From Pseudomonadota bacterium (GTDB lineage Bacteria > Pseudomonadota > Gammaproteobacteria > Pseudomonadales > Azotimanducaceae), in the NCBI GenBank assembly GCA_027624035.1, contig JAQBUI010000024.1, positions 1 to 55,345 of the forward strand: DNA of 55,345 nt, read 5' to 3'. The position numbers were made by a program, and so were the translations under genes. Positions 25,354 to 34,394 of this stretch are shown here, piece by piece. The notes below the pieces were generated by a model. It was not told the DNA's origin and searched no databases. It saw only the letters and a program-made list of their open reading frames with translations. The first letter of the stretch is position 1. The number at the start of each line of letters is the position of its first letter.

Positions 25354-26511
25354 TCACAGCGCGGTCTGCCCATTCACTGCGAGATAACGGTTGGCTCGAG
25401 TGATCGCGTTATTACGGATGTTCATATAGAACAATGCGTAGTCAAGCCCATGATAGGTACCCGTCATGTCAATCATCGCTTCAAACGGTGTGCCCTGCTG
25501 GCTGCCGGCAAACAACGTACCATCGCGGCACTGCGCCCACGTATGACCTGCTACCGGGGCGCTCAAGGCGGCAAAGACCTTACCAGTGGGTTCGTCAGAG
25601 CCACGGCCGAAACTATTGTTTAGGGTTTCTTCGGGGATAACTGCGCCCTGGTTCAATGCGGCGTCGGCACGTTCCTCGTCCACGCGCCAGGACAGCGGAT
25701 TGGTACACAGGCTCTGCTGCGAGCGAACCATGGGATCGGCACCTTCAGGCATCGTATCCCAGTGCACAACACACCCAAGATCATCTTCTGCTTCGCAGGC
25801 GCCAATGTTCGGCATGGAATCAAGCCAGCTATGCGGAACTGGTACCACAATGCCGCCGATAAGGTACGCAGCCACCATCTGGTCGTGCCATTGGCCGTCG
25901 ATCACTTCTTTGAGCAGACGCAAGCTGTGATGTGTTCCCTGACTGTGCGCCGCGATGATAAAAGGGCGTCCCTGGTTGTAGTGCGCCATGTAGTATTCAA
26001 ACGCCCGGCGCACGTCGTCGTACGCAAACGACATGATCGCTTCGCGCTCCTTTTCAGATCCAACAAAGTAGCTAAAGATTGTCGCTTCCCGGTATCGCGG
26101 CGCATACACATTACAGCAACCGTTGAAGGCACTGGCCTGATTGGCCATCATCCAATGGATGTTCTCTTCCGTAGCGGAATCTGGATCCATTGGGGAGATC
26201 CAACTTGCCGACTTGAGATATGCCGTTGGGTGGATGAAGAATGTGTCGACCTGTTGCTCGCCATTGGCGGGTACCACCGACTCCGGCACCAGGTCTGCCA
26301 GATCATCTGACCCAGGCAGCGCGGACCAGTTGGCGACATCAGCGTAATCGGGGGTCGGGACTGTTTCGGCAGGGTCAAAGTTGCCACTCGGTGAGTTGTA
26401 GGCAAGGAAAGCCTGCATCGCAAGACCGCCACCGTAGCCGGAATAGTAAAGTCCAAACAGCACTGCCAGCAAAATGGCGAGTACAAGTGTCGTGACCTTT
26501 ATCGCTTTCAT
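25354..26511 (-). CDS. DUF3089 family alpha/beta-hydrolase-like protein
   Basis: 385 residues. An N-terminal hydrophobic segment (TTLVLAILLAVLFGLYYSG) anchors or exports it. DUF3089 signatures: TFFIHPTAYL near residue 90, NQASAFNGCCNVYAPRYREA, and the nucleophile elbow AHSQGTH, where GxSxG reads AxSxG. C-terminal HGLDYALFYMNIRNNAITRANRYL carries the probable catalytic His. These are predicted envelope-associated lipases/esterases with no known substrate. Start ATG 26511. It is monocistronic. Confidence 0.88.
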   Translation of the reverse strand: MKAIKVTTLVLAILLAVLFGLYYSGYGGGLAMQAFLAYNSPSGNFDPAETVPTPDYADVANWSALPGSDDLADLVPESVVPANGEQQVDTFFIHPTAYLKSASWISPMDPDSATEENIHWMMANQASAFNGCCNVYAPRYREATIFSYFVGSEKEREAIMSFAYDDVRRAFEYYMAHYNQGRPFIIAAHSQGTHHSLRLLKEVIDGQWHDQMVAAYLIGGIVVPVPHSWLDSMPNIGACEAEDDLGCVVHWDTMPEGADPMVRSQQSLCTNPLSWRVDEERADAALNQGAVIPEETLNNSFGRGSDEPTGKVFAALSAPVAGHTWAQCRDGTLFAGSQQGTPFEAMIDMTGTYHGLDYALFYMNIRNNAITRANRYLAVNGQTAL

Positions 26512-26762
26512 AAACCCTCAAGGTTCGCGTCGAAGAGTTCAGTGTAACGGCGAACACCCTGTAACGGACAGCGCCTATGACGTCAGCGCTTTCAATGTGG
26601 GCCCCTTGCGTCTGGCCAGCAGGCGGACGGCACTCACAGGGGCTGTTGATTCCAGCCGCACCCGGTGTGGTGTCGACCATCGTGCCGGCATGCACCGGGT
26701 CGCAGTGCGGGTTCGGCTACAGGATACGCAATGGCGCCCAAAGCAATCAGCCACACGATCGA

Positions 26763-27230
26763 CTAGCGACCAAGCGCCCTTGGCACATAGATCCACATCA
26801 GCGCACATCCCACCGCGATCACGATACTCGAACTCGCGATCACCGAGGTTCCGAACGACCAGCCCGGCACCCGAGAGGCGATCTCGGCAGCCGTTGCAGC
26901 CAACAGACCGATATAAGACCCGACCATGAAATACGCGTGGCTGTGGCGCCAGTTGTTATACCGCGACCACGCGGCATGATAGCCGCCAAGAACCGAAGCC
27001 AGACTGACCAGCGCCAGCCAGTGGAACGGCCCGAAGCCGCCAAATACCTCATAGATCATCAGCGCGCTGGCGTTGAGACCGATCATTGCGGAGAGGTAGC
27101 CCCGCCCGAGCAGGCGGTGCCGCGCGGTGCCCTTGGGGCGCAGCACCACCGCCGTCCCGAATCCAAGCGCCACCAGCGCGATCAGGACATGAATCAGGCC
27201 CACCGGGTGGTTGAGTAAATGATCAAGCAT
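26763..27230 (-). CDS. DUF2306-type small membrane protein
   Basis: 155 residues from ATG 27230; an upstream in-frame extension lacks similarity. About four membrane segments. Motifs of DUF2306-like proteins: HVLIALVALGFGTAVVLRPKGTARHRLLGRGYLSAMIGLNASAL (the KGTxxHRxxG loop), and RYNNWRHSHAYFMVGSYIG. The conserved His residues suggest haem or metal binding, but no function is established. It is divergent from the DUF885 gene across ~195 bases. Confidence 0.75.
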   Translation of the reverse strand: MLDHLLNHPVGLIHVLIALVALGFGTAVVLRPKGTARHRLLGRGYLSAMIGLNASALMIYEVFGGFGPFHWLALVSLASVLGGYHAAWSRYNNWRHSHAYFMVGSYIGLLAATAAEIASRVPGWSFGTSVIASSSIVIAVGCALMWIYVPRALGR

Positions 27231-27425
27231 GGTCGTCAACCTGGCAGACGCGGATAAGAAAAACAAACTCGTAGTTCGTTTGACTCGGCGAGTATCACCA
27301 AACCCAGGGTCAACTTCAATGAGGAAGGCGCCCATTAAGGTCTGAAGCAGAACTGGGTGTAGTCTCTTGTTTTCATGGATCAGTCTTGCAAAGGTATCAG
27401 CCTGAACATTCAAACCGGAGTCACC

Positions 27426-29246
27426 ATGAAGCACCTGCTGCTCGGTTTTACAGTTACCTTGTTGCTTGCCGGGTGTGCTGAGGAGGCGGTTCATGTTGTA
27501 CCGCCAGTCGAAACTGAGTCAGCGCGCCTGAACACGTGGCTCGATGCTGAATTCGACCAGTATCTGGATTTTAGACCGCTCGCAAAAACCGCCCTCGGTA
27601 TCAAGACTGACTATGACAAGCTGGATGATGTTTCTGATGCCGCGCTGGATAAGCGCCTTGAATGGCGGCGCGCCAGCGTTGCGGAAATGAAGACGGCCTT
27701 TGATCGCAGCAAACTCGATGCCGAGGCGCAGCGCTCTTATGACCTGTGGTTGTTCCTGCTGGAGCGGGAAGAGAAAGCCTTGCCCTATCGGCACCATGAT
27801 TATGTTTTTGGCCGTCGCGGACCACATACTGGTCTGGTTAACAGCTTGATCAACAACCACAAGGTTGCAGATGTTGCCGATATGCAGGCGTATATCTCCC
27901 GGCTGACGGCATCAGGTACCTATCTTCGTCAAAGTCTCACCCGCGCCAGGCTGTCAGCCGAGGCGGGTATACGCGCACCGTATTTTGACTATGACATTGC
28001 CATCAGCCAGATTGGCCGGGTCACGAAGGGAGTTCCTTTTACAGACGAGGGTGAATCCGCGATCTGGAAGGATGTCAGTGCCAAGGCTGATGCGCTGGCA
28101 ACTGACGGTAGAGCCACGGCCGACCAGGTCATTGAGTTCAAAGCCGCCGCTCGTGCTGCCATCCTTCAACACATGAAACCGGCTTATGACGACATCCTGG
28201 CCTGGCTGGAAACAGATCGAACCAGTGTGCCAGTGGAGGCAACAGGCGCATGGGCGCTGCCCAATGGACAGGCGTTCTACGACCACGAACTAGAGAGCAT
28301 GACGACACTGCCACTCACCGCAGATCAGATCCATGAAACTGGCCTTGTGGAGGTTGCCAGGATTCAGGCCGAGATGAACCGGATCAGGGAGAAAGTTGGC
28401 TTCGAAGGCGACCTCAGGGCTTTTTTTGATCACCTTCGTGAAGGCGAGCAGTTCTATTTGCCGAATACTGATGAGGGTCGGGAACAGTACCTCGAACTGG
28501 CACGACAATACACCGCACGTATGCAGGAAAAGCTACCGCAGTATTTCGGCATCCTGCCCCAGGGTCCTCTTGAGGTTCGCCGTGTGGAAGCGTTCCGGGA
28601 GCAGGCTGGCGGCGCCGCCCACTATAGCCGTGGTACCAAAGATGGTTCCCGTCCGGGAATCTTCTATGTACACCTTGCCGACATGCGGGCGGCGTCTACC
28701 TATCGGTTGGAAAACCTCGCCTACCACGAAGCGGTGCCTGGTCATCATCTGCAGATTGCCATCCAGCAGGAACTGGAAGGTATCCCCAGGTTTCGCACCT
28801 ACCATGGTTTCACGGCGTTCAGCGAGGGCTGGGGCCTGTATTCGGAGTATATCGGTAAAGAAATGGGATTCTACCAGGATCCATACTCTGACTTTGGTCG
28901 TCTAACTGGAGAGATATGGCGCGCGATACGGCTTGTGGTCGATACCGGGATTCATGCCAGGAAGTGGACAGAGCAACAGGCGATTGACTATGCGCTCACC
29001 AATTCACCCCGCCCGGAAGGTGCGGTGCGCGCGGAAATTCGCCGCTATTTCAACAACCCCGGGCAGGCGACCGCTTACAAGATCGGTATGTTGGAGATTC
29101 AACGGTTGCGTGCCCATGCGGAAGAAAAACTGGGTAGCAGGTTTGATATCCGCCGGTTCCATGATGTTGTGCTTGATAGCGGATCGTTACCGATGTCGTT
29201 GCTGGGTAAGAAAGTCGAAGCGTGGGTTGCCGGGGGAGGTGACTGA
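27426..29246 (+). CDS. DUF885 family lipoprotein, predicted metallopeptidase
   Basis: 606 residues from ATG 27426. The signal LLLGFTVTLLLAGC is a lipobox (Cys at ~16), so it is an envelope lipoprotein. The zinc motif HEAVPGHHLQ (HExxxGHH) lies about residue 438, followed by FSEGWGLYSEY, whose Glu is the likely third ligand. Further on come YKIGMLEIQRLR and the C-terminal region DVVLDSGSLPM. DUF885 proteins are predicted peptidases related to the M32-like gluzincins. The length is usual for the family. The next gene also encodes a peptidase-like lipoprotein, so the two may act together on envelope peptides. Confidence 0.88.
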   Translation: MKHLLLGFTVTLLLAGCAEEAVHVVPPVETESARLNTWLDAEFDQYLDFRPLAKTALGIKTDYDKLDDVSDAALDKRLEWRRASVAEMKTAFDRSKLDAEAQRSYDLWLFLLEREEKALPYRHHDYVFGRRGPHTGLVNSLINNHKVADVADMQAYISRLTASGTYLRQSLTRARLSAEAGIRAPYFDYDIAISQIGRVTKGVPFTDEGESAIWKDVSAKADALATDGRATADQVIEFKAAARAAILQHMKPAYDDILAWLETDRTSVPVEATGAWALPNGQAFYDHELESMTTLPLTADQIHETGLVEVARIQAEMNRIREKVGFEGDLRAFFDHLREGEQFYLPNTDEGREQYLELARQYTARMQEKLPQYFGILPQGPLEVRRVEAFREQAGGAAHYSRGTKDGSRPGIFYVHLADMRAASTYRLENLAYHEAVPGHHLQIAIQQELEGIPRFRTYHGFTAFSEGWGLYSEYIGKEMGFYQDPYSDFGRLTGEIWRAIRLVVDTGIHARKWTEQQAIDYALTNSPRPEGAVRAEIRRYFNNPGQATAYKIGMLEIQRLRAHAEEKLGSRFDIRRFHDVVLDSGSLPMSLLGKKVEAWVAGGGD

Positions 29247-29350
29247 TCGCGATTCGGTTTTCACCCCTTCGATTTTCCGGAAGTGGCGCGGAGTCGATGG
29301 AGCGTTAATCCGGACGGTGGTTTGGGCTAGACTCCCCCTGAGAGGGATCT

Positions 29351-30958
29351 ATGGCAACGACTAGAGAATCATCCATAGCAAGAACGGTAGGCCTGCGTTT
29401 CGTCGGAAACCTGCGACGACGACTACACCGGTTGGGTGAATTTTGCGGTTTTCCTGCGCGTGCCCGCAATGTTCGATCGTCAGAATTACGACGGTCGGTA
29501 CTGCTCCTCCTGCTTACGTGGTTGTCAGGTTGTACTACCCTGGAACTCAGCCTCGTCGATCGGACCTGGCACCGTATTCAAACTGATCAGTTCACCGTAG
29601 TCGGTGACACCACGCCGGATGAGCTCCAGCAGCTGGTTCGTGATCTCGACTACTTTCGTGACTTCCTGATTGAGCAGGGGATTGCCAGGTGGCGTGACGA
29701 GGTGGCGCCGCTGACGATAGTCGTGGTGCAGGATGACACGACGTTCGACGCGTTTCGATCACGGCCTGCGATTGAAGGATGGTACCGGTCCTCCTTGCGC
29801 GGCAGCTTTGCCGTGGTAAACCTCGACGCCTTCAAACGATTTGAGGCAGGCAGGTCTATTCTGTTCCACGAATACACGCATTTTCTATTGGCCCATAACG
29901 CCGGGTTCCGATACCCGCGTTGGTATGGCGAAGGACTCGCCGAGTACTTCAGTACCTTCCGAATGATCGACGATGCCGTTGCTATCATTGGCGAGCCTCC
30001 GGTACCCAGGCTGCGTGAGTTGGTGCACCAGCCACTTGACCTTCGGCTTCTCATGAAGAAGTCCGAAAGACTGAATCACGGCATTAGAATCAGCTATGCC
30101 CACGCATGGCTGGCCGTTCACTACTTCAGCGCCGCATCGCCATCAAGACAGCAACAATTGACGGGGTACCTCTCTGCATACAGCCAATCCGGGACGCTTG
30201 CCGACGCCTATCTGGCCAGTTTTGGCGAGACCACGGACGACCTGTATAACGAGATGGTGGCATATCGGCGAGCCGGAACGTTTCGCGTTCGTCGCTACCA
30301 GTATGAAGCTGTGAGGCGGTCATCCGACTACGATGTTTCCATCCTGAGCCCCTATCAATCCGCAGTGCTGTTCGGCCAGCTTTTCCTGGCACGAGAAGAA
30401 TTCCATAAGGCCGGGAACCTGTTCGAGAAAGCAAACCGATTTGCCCCCGATGCGGCCGTGCCGTTGGCAGGGCTGGCTGCCGTCAGCTACGACTCGGAGA
30501 CTTCTGGTACCAGGACGCACGACTACACCAGGCAAGCGCTGCAGGCGGATGCCGAAAATGCGTGGGCGCTGACGCTACAGGGGAAGCTATTGCGCGAGGT
30601 GGCGGAAGCAGCGCCGGAGGTCGAAGACCGCGATTCGATTCTGCAGAGGTCACGGGAGGTCCTCAATCAGGCAATTCAACTGGCACCACGTATACCCGAA
30701 GCCTATCGCGAACTGGCGCTCACCTATGACGACACGCAACGAAGGCCCTACTGGCTGCTGAGGGCAGGTATGCTGGAGCCACTGAGTGAACACATCCTGC
30801 TGGACATTGCCCGTTTCGAGATTGATGCCGGTCACTACGCGAACGCACGGAGAAAGCTGGAACAGGTCATCTTCAGGCACGACTCAGATGCCAGGCGAAC
30901 AGCACGGGGCTTGCTCAACTCGATTTCTGAGGCCGTGGACGCCGTTGCGGTCCCGTGA
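29351..30958 (+). CDS. HExxH metalloprotease-like lipoprotein with TPR-like C-terminal half
   Basis: Up to 535 residues. After a basic leader, LLLLLTWLSGC is a lipobox at ~62, so the N-terminus is long or the true start lies downstream. HEYTHFLLAH near residue 178 is a zinc-protease HExxH, and GEGLAEYFS ~20 residues later supplies the third ligand Glu (gluzincin pattern, as in DUF1570-like proteins). From ~345 to the end, helical repeats (ALFGQLFLAREEFHKAGNLFEKANRFAPDAA, LNQAIQLAPRIPEAYRELAL) are TPR-like. Probably periplasmic. ATG 29351 was taken; homology starts after the Cys. Confidence 0.75.
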   Translation: MATTRESSIARTVGLRFVGNLRRRLHRLGEFCGFPARARNVRSSELRRSVLLLLLTWLSGCTTLELSLVDRTWHRIQTDQFTVVGDTTPDELQQLVRDLDYFRDFLIEQGIARWRDEVAPLTIVVVQDDTTFDAFRSRPAIEGWYRSSLRGSFAVVNLDAFKRFEAGRSILFHEYTHFLLAHNAGFRYPRWYGEGLAEYFSTFRMIDDAVAIIGEPPVPRLRELVHQPLDLRLLMKKSERLNHGIRISYAHAWLAVHYFSAASPSRQQQLTGYLSAYSQSGTLADAYLASFGETTDDLYNEMVAYRRAGTFRVRRYQYEAVRRSSDYDVSILSPYQSAVLFGQLFLAREEFHKAGNLFEKANRFAPDAAVPLAGLAAVSYDSETSGTRTHDYTRQALQADAENAWALTLQGKLLREVAEAAPEVEDRDSILQRSREVLNQAIQLAPRIPEAYRELALTYDDTQRRPYWLLRAGMLEPLSEHILLDIARFEIDAGHYANARRKLEQVIFRHDSDARRTARGLLNSISEAVDAVAVP

Positions 30959-31038
30959 TTCGCGGCACAGTGCGCGTCAGGACGAACACCGTGGCATCCG
31001 ATCCTAAGTAGTATCATCGATCGGCAACCGGTTTAGAT

Positions 31039-31296
31039 GGGGTCGGAGTCAGGTGCCGGGGTAAACGTGCCAATACGTGAGCGTGGACTACCGGCCGGAG
31101 TCGAATAAAGGGGGAGGCACGCGAATTTCAAACTATCGCCAATGCGCCTCGCGATCACGCCTATTGTTCATCCTTCCGGCGTCAACGACGCTAACCAGAT
31201 TCCCACTGAATCATAAACCCTGTCATCGAAATGCGACTGGTTGTGCCCGGCCCGTTTTACGGGGTCATCTTGTTGGCCGACGAATCGATTCTCTGA
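31039..31296 (+). repeat. Intergenic repeat element, copy 2 (~258 bp)
   Basis: Diverged copy of 23798-24069 in the same orientation, from GGGGTCGGAGTCAGGTGCCGG to the shared end GACGAATCGATTCTCTGA. It has ~25 bases (GGTTGTGCCCGGCCCGTTTT and neighbours) absent from copy 1, and lacks ~35 bases present near position 23850. The right-end hairpin is absent because the flank differs. It occupies most of the 430-base gap between the metalloprotease-like gene and the HNH gene. Confidence 0.85.
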
Positions 31297-31390
31297 GGGG
31301 GGCAGCCAGTGGCGGAAAGCCTGCAGGATGCAGACAGTGACGCCAGCCTGAGAATTGGTAAGATGGGTTCGACCAGAATGGGCACCAACT

Positions 31391-32308
31391 ATGGATCATC
31401 ACGATCGCGCTGTCCGGCAGAGTGCCTTTGAGTTCCTGCAGCGTCTGTCAGACCAGTATGGCGAGGTCTTGCGCCGTGATGAGTTGCAGGCCGGCTTCCT
31501 GTTTGACGGCGTAAGAGTACCGCTACTGTCTCCGACGGGGATCTTCAAGCCCAGGATTCTCAACCTGCCGCTGACGATCACTACCGCACCCAATGCACCC
31601 TATCCAGATAGATTCAGAGACGGATTGCTGTACTACCGTTATCGTGGAACACGGCAAGATATCCATCACCGCGACAACACTGGTATGAAGAACGCCAGGA
31701 CCGCCGGTGTGCCGCTGATTTACTTGCATGGTCTGGTCCCCGGCAAATATGTTGCTGCCTGGCCCGTCTATGTAGTGGATTGTAACGATCAGACCCTGAT
31801 CTTCACGATTGAGGTCGACAAGGAGGTGACATATCCAGAGAATCGGGTCGAGGATGTGCGCAACGATATCGAGCGGGAAATCCGGCGTCGCTATGCGACC
31901 GTTGAAACCACCATCAGGCTCCATCAACGTACCTTTCGCGAGCGAGTCGTTAGCGCCTACAACCAGCAATGTGCCATGTGCCGGTTGCGTCATCAGGAAC
32001 TGCTGGACGCTGCCCATATCGTGCCGGATGCTGAAGATGCAGGTGAACCAATCGTCAATAATGGCATCGCGTTGTGCAAGATCCATCATGCCGCATTTGA
32101 TCAGGGCATACTCGGCATCAGACCTGACTACGTGGTGCAGATCAGGCAGGATGTGCTCAATGAAACAGACGGGCCGATGCTTAAATACGGACTTCAGGAA
32201 ATGCATGAGGTCCAACTGACGGTCCCGACCAACAGGAACGCGTTACCTGACCCCAAACGGCTTCAGGTTCGATACGAGAGATTCCTCGCATACCCGGCCG
32301 CACCATAG
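31391..32308 (+). CDS. HNH endonuclease with N-terminal recognition-like domain
   Basis: 305 residues from ATG 31391. The C-terminal half has an HNH nuclease with structural zinc Cys: CAMCRLRHQELLDAAHIVPD (193-212), then NNGIALCKIHHAAFDQGILGI. The N-terminal ~170 residues (LLSPTGIFKPRILNLPLTI, YPDRFRDGLLYYRYRG, PLIYLHGLVPGKYVAAWPVYV) form a separate beta-rich domain seen in stand-alone HNH proteins thought to be restriction enzymes, perhaps modification-dependent. No methyltransferase is nearby. Target and activity are not shown. It follows repeat copy 2. Confidence 0.82.
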   Translation: MDHHDRAVRQSAFEFLQRLSDQYGEVLRRDELQAGFLFDGVRVPLLSPTGIFKPRILNLPLTITTAPNAPYPDRFRDGLLYYRYRGTRQDIHHRDNTGMKNARTAGVPLIYLHGLVPGKYVAAWPVYVVDCNDQTLIFTIEVDKEVTYPENRVEDVRNDIEREIRRRYATVETTIRLHQRTFRERVVSAYNQQCAMCRLRHQELLDAAHIVPDAEDAGEPIVNNGIALCKIHHAAFDQGILGIRPDYVVQIRQDVLNETDGPMLKYGLQEMHEVQLTVPTNRNALPDPKRLQVRYERFLAYPAAP

Positions 32309-32315
32309 CGACACG

Positions 32316-33308
32316 TTACTTCCCAATCAACAACGCCATAAACCGGGCGACCATGTCCTCGGAAGTCTGGCGTTGGGTCACATACGCAACATGCTGGTCC
32401 TGAGACTGCTGATTGATCCGGATCGACCACAGCGCCTCGATCTCATTGGCCACCATGGAATACCGGACATCGACGATGCGGTCAGGGTCAACCTGGTCAA
32501 CCGCCAGGTAGTCGTTGGAAAACCAGCGGAAGCGTTCAATGTCCGCCCGTTGGCGGCTGTTCTCCCGGAGGTCTGGGAAATCCCTGGCGACGTTCAGTTG
32601 GCTGATGCTGTCGCCGGGATAAACCCTGGTGCCGAGGCCCACCCGGACGGCATCGACGTAAAATCTGGCGTCTGTCTCGTACACGATCTTCCACACCAGC
32701 AGGTTGGCGAAGCCTGGCTTGGCTTCCAGCCTGACAGGATCGTGGCCCCGGGATTCGGCGAGGGCCTGACCGGCAGCCTCGGCCCGTTCCCGCTGCAAAA
32801 CGCCAAGGAGCAGATAGGCGCAGACCCAGACCATCCCAATGCGGGCAAAGACCGGATTTTTCTTCACGAGCGCAATGGTCACCAGTACGATCAGCGGCAG
32901 CGTGACCAGCGGGTCGACCACAGAGACGTTATTCCAGGCGATGCGAGCGTCCGAAAACGGCCATAACAGCTGGGTGCCATAGGTGGTGCAGGCATCGAGC
33001 AGGCCATGGGTGCCATAGCCCAGCAGGCAGAACAGGTAGGCTTGCCGGAAGCTGAGGTGCCTGCGTACCAGGGGATATAGCAGCAGACAGCAGATCAGCG
33101 CGCCGAGGGGAATGAATATCAATGCATGAGTGAATTGCCGGTGGAACTCGAGAAACAGCAGCGGATCTGTGGGTGACTGAATGAGCACATCGAGATCCGG
33201 TGCCATGCCACTGAAACAGCCGAGTAGCGCCGCCCGCTTGATCACCTCCGGTCTGGCCAGAGACTGGGGCAGCGCGGCGCCCAGAGCGCCCTGGGTGAAA
33301 GGGTCCAT
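32316..33308 (-). CDS. DUF457/YdjM-type membrane-bound metal-dependent hydrolase
   Basis: 330 residues from ATG 33308. The start MDPFTQGALGAALPQ, then GMAPDLDVL near residue 40 and HRQFTHALIF ~25 residues later, are the family's metal-binding Asp and His sites. GYGTHGLLDACTTYGTQLLWPF adds more His and Asp. Five or so membrane segments fill the first 170 residues; the rest is soluble. E. coli YdjM is a LexA-regulated member; no LexA box was found here. The catalytic role is undemonstrated for the family. It is convergent with the HNH gene, 7 bases apart. Confidence 0.85.
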   Translation of the reverse strand: MDPFTQGALGAALPQSLARPEVIKRAALLGCFSGMAPDLDVLIQSPTDPLLFLEFHRQFTHALIFIPLGALICCLLLYPLVRRHLSFRQAYLFCLLGYGTHGLLDACTTYGTQLLWPFSDARIAWNNVSVVDPLVTLPLIVLVTIALVKKNPVFARIGMVWVCAYLLLGVLQRERAEAAGQALAESRGHDPVRLEAKPGFANLLVWKIVYETDARFYVDAVRVGLGTRVYPGDSISQLNVARDFPDLRENSRQRADIERFRWFSNDYLAVDQVDPDRIVDVRYSMVANEIEALWSIRINQQSQDQHVAYVTQRQTSEDMVARFMALLIGK

Positions 33309-33342
33309 TATCGACGACCGGGATTGAACAGCGTCATGCGCC

Positions 33343-34221
33343 TCAGGATTTCCACCAGGGATAGAACGGTGGCATTTCGGAGGCCTTGCCCTGATATGCA
33401 GGGTCCCGCTTCTCAAGAAATGAAGCGACCCCTTCCTTGCCGTCGCCAATGCTGGTGTAGAACATGGACAGTGAATCTATCTTGTGGGCGTCCAGAGGTC
33501 CGGGCTGGCTGGCATTCCGGTACATCATCTGGCGTGCCAGTGCGATACCCACTGGCGAGCGGTTGGTGATGTATTTCGTGGCGAGCGCCCTGGCGGCAGG
33601 CAACAGGTCATCCGGCGCGTGGGCGGACTTTGCCAGCCGTGCGGACACGGCTTCATCGGCGCCGATCATGTCTGTGCTGTAGATCCAGTCCAGCGCCTGG
33701 GAGATGCCCACAATCCTTGGCAGGAACCAGGTGGAGCAGGCCTCCGGCGTAATTCCGATCTTGCCGAACACAAAACCGATTTTGGCTTTTTCGGAGACGA
33801 GGCGGATGTCCATCGCCAGGGTCATGGTGGCGCCAATGCCAACCGCCGCCCCGTTGATGGCCCCGATCACCGGTTTTTTGCAGTCAAAGATAGACAACGT
33901 TACCCGGCCGCCGGTGTCTCTGACGCCAGCGATGATCTCCGGGTCCTCCAGTCGCTCATTCAGGTCACCCAGAGTGGGTTGCAGAGTTTCATTCAGGCCG
34001 AACACGTTCCCCTCGGCAGACAAATCCATGCCGGCACAGAACGCCCGTCCTGCGCCGGTGACAATCACCGCGCCAATGTCATCATCGTCGCTGGCCCGGT
34101 TGAATGCATCGATCAATTCGTGGGCCATTTCAACGGTGAAGGCGTTCAGGTGATCGGGGCGATTCAGTGTGATGGTGGCGATTCGGTCTGAGACCGAATA
34201 GTCGATGCTGTTGTAATTCAT
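33343..34221 (-). CDS. Enoyl-CoA hydratase/isomerase family protein
   Basis: 292 residues from ATG 34221. Crotonase fold: ITLNRPDHLNAFTVEM, GAGRAFCAGMDLS (oxyanion hole 1), KPVIGAINGAAVGIGATMTLAMDIRL (oxyanion hole 2) and a Glu in GKIGITPEACSTWFLPRIVG at the usual catalytic position. The C-terminal region with PAYQGKASEMPPFYPWW resembles the group of hydratases with a longer tail. The substrate is unknown; it fits a degradative acyl-CoA pathway like that at the left of the window. It may be co-transcribed with the DUF457 gene, 34 bases downstream. Confidence 0.92.
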   Translation of the reverse strand: MNYNSIDYSVSDRIATITLNRPDHLNAFTVEMAHELIDAFNRASDDDDIGAVIVTGAGRAFCAGMDLSAEGNVFGLNETLQPTLGDLNERLEDPEIIAGVRDTGGRVTLSIFDCKKPVIGAINGAAVGIGATMTLAMDIRLVSEKAKIGFVFGKIGITPEACSTWFLPRIVGISQALDWIYSTDMIGADEAVSARLAKSAHAPDDLLPAARALATKYITNRSPVGIALARQMMYRNASQPGPLDAHKIDSLSMFYTSIGDGKEGVASFLEKRDPAYQGKASEMPPFYPWWKS

Positions 34222-34394
34222 AGCCCTGCTCGAAATCGTCATGGAGAACGTCAAGATTAACATCAAAGCACGCGAGCGTCGGGCAAGTGGTCCAACGGTA
34301 TCCAGGCAGAAAGGTGTGGGCGGCGACAATCCGCGATAAGTTGTCTCGGTTGACGGGTTCCGGGATGATACAGGTTCAAGCCAAAGTGATTCTC

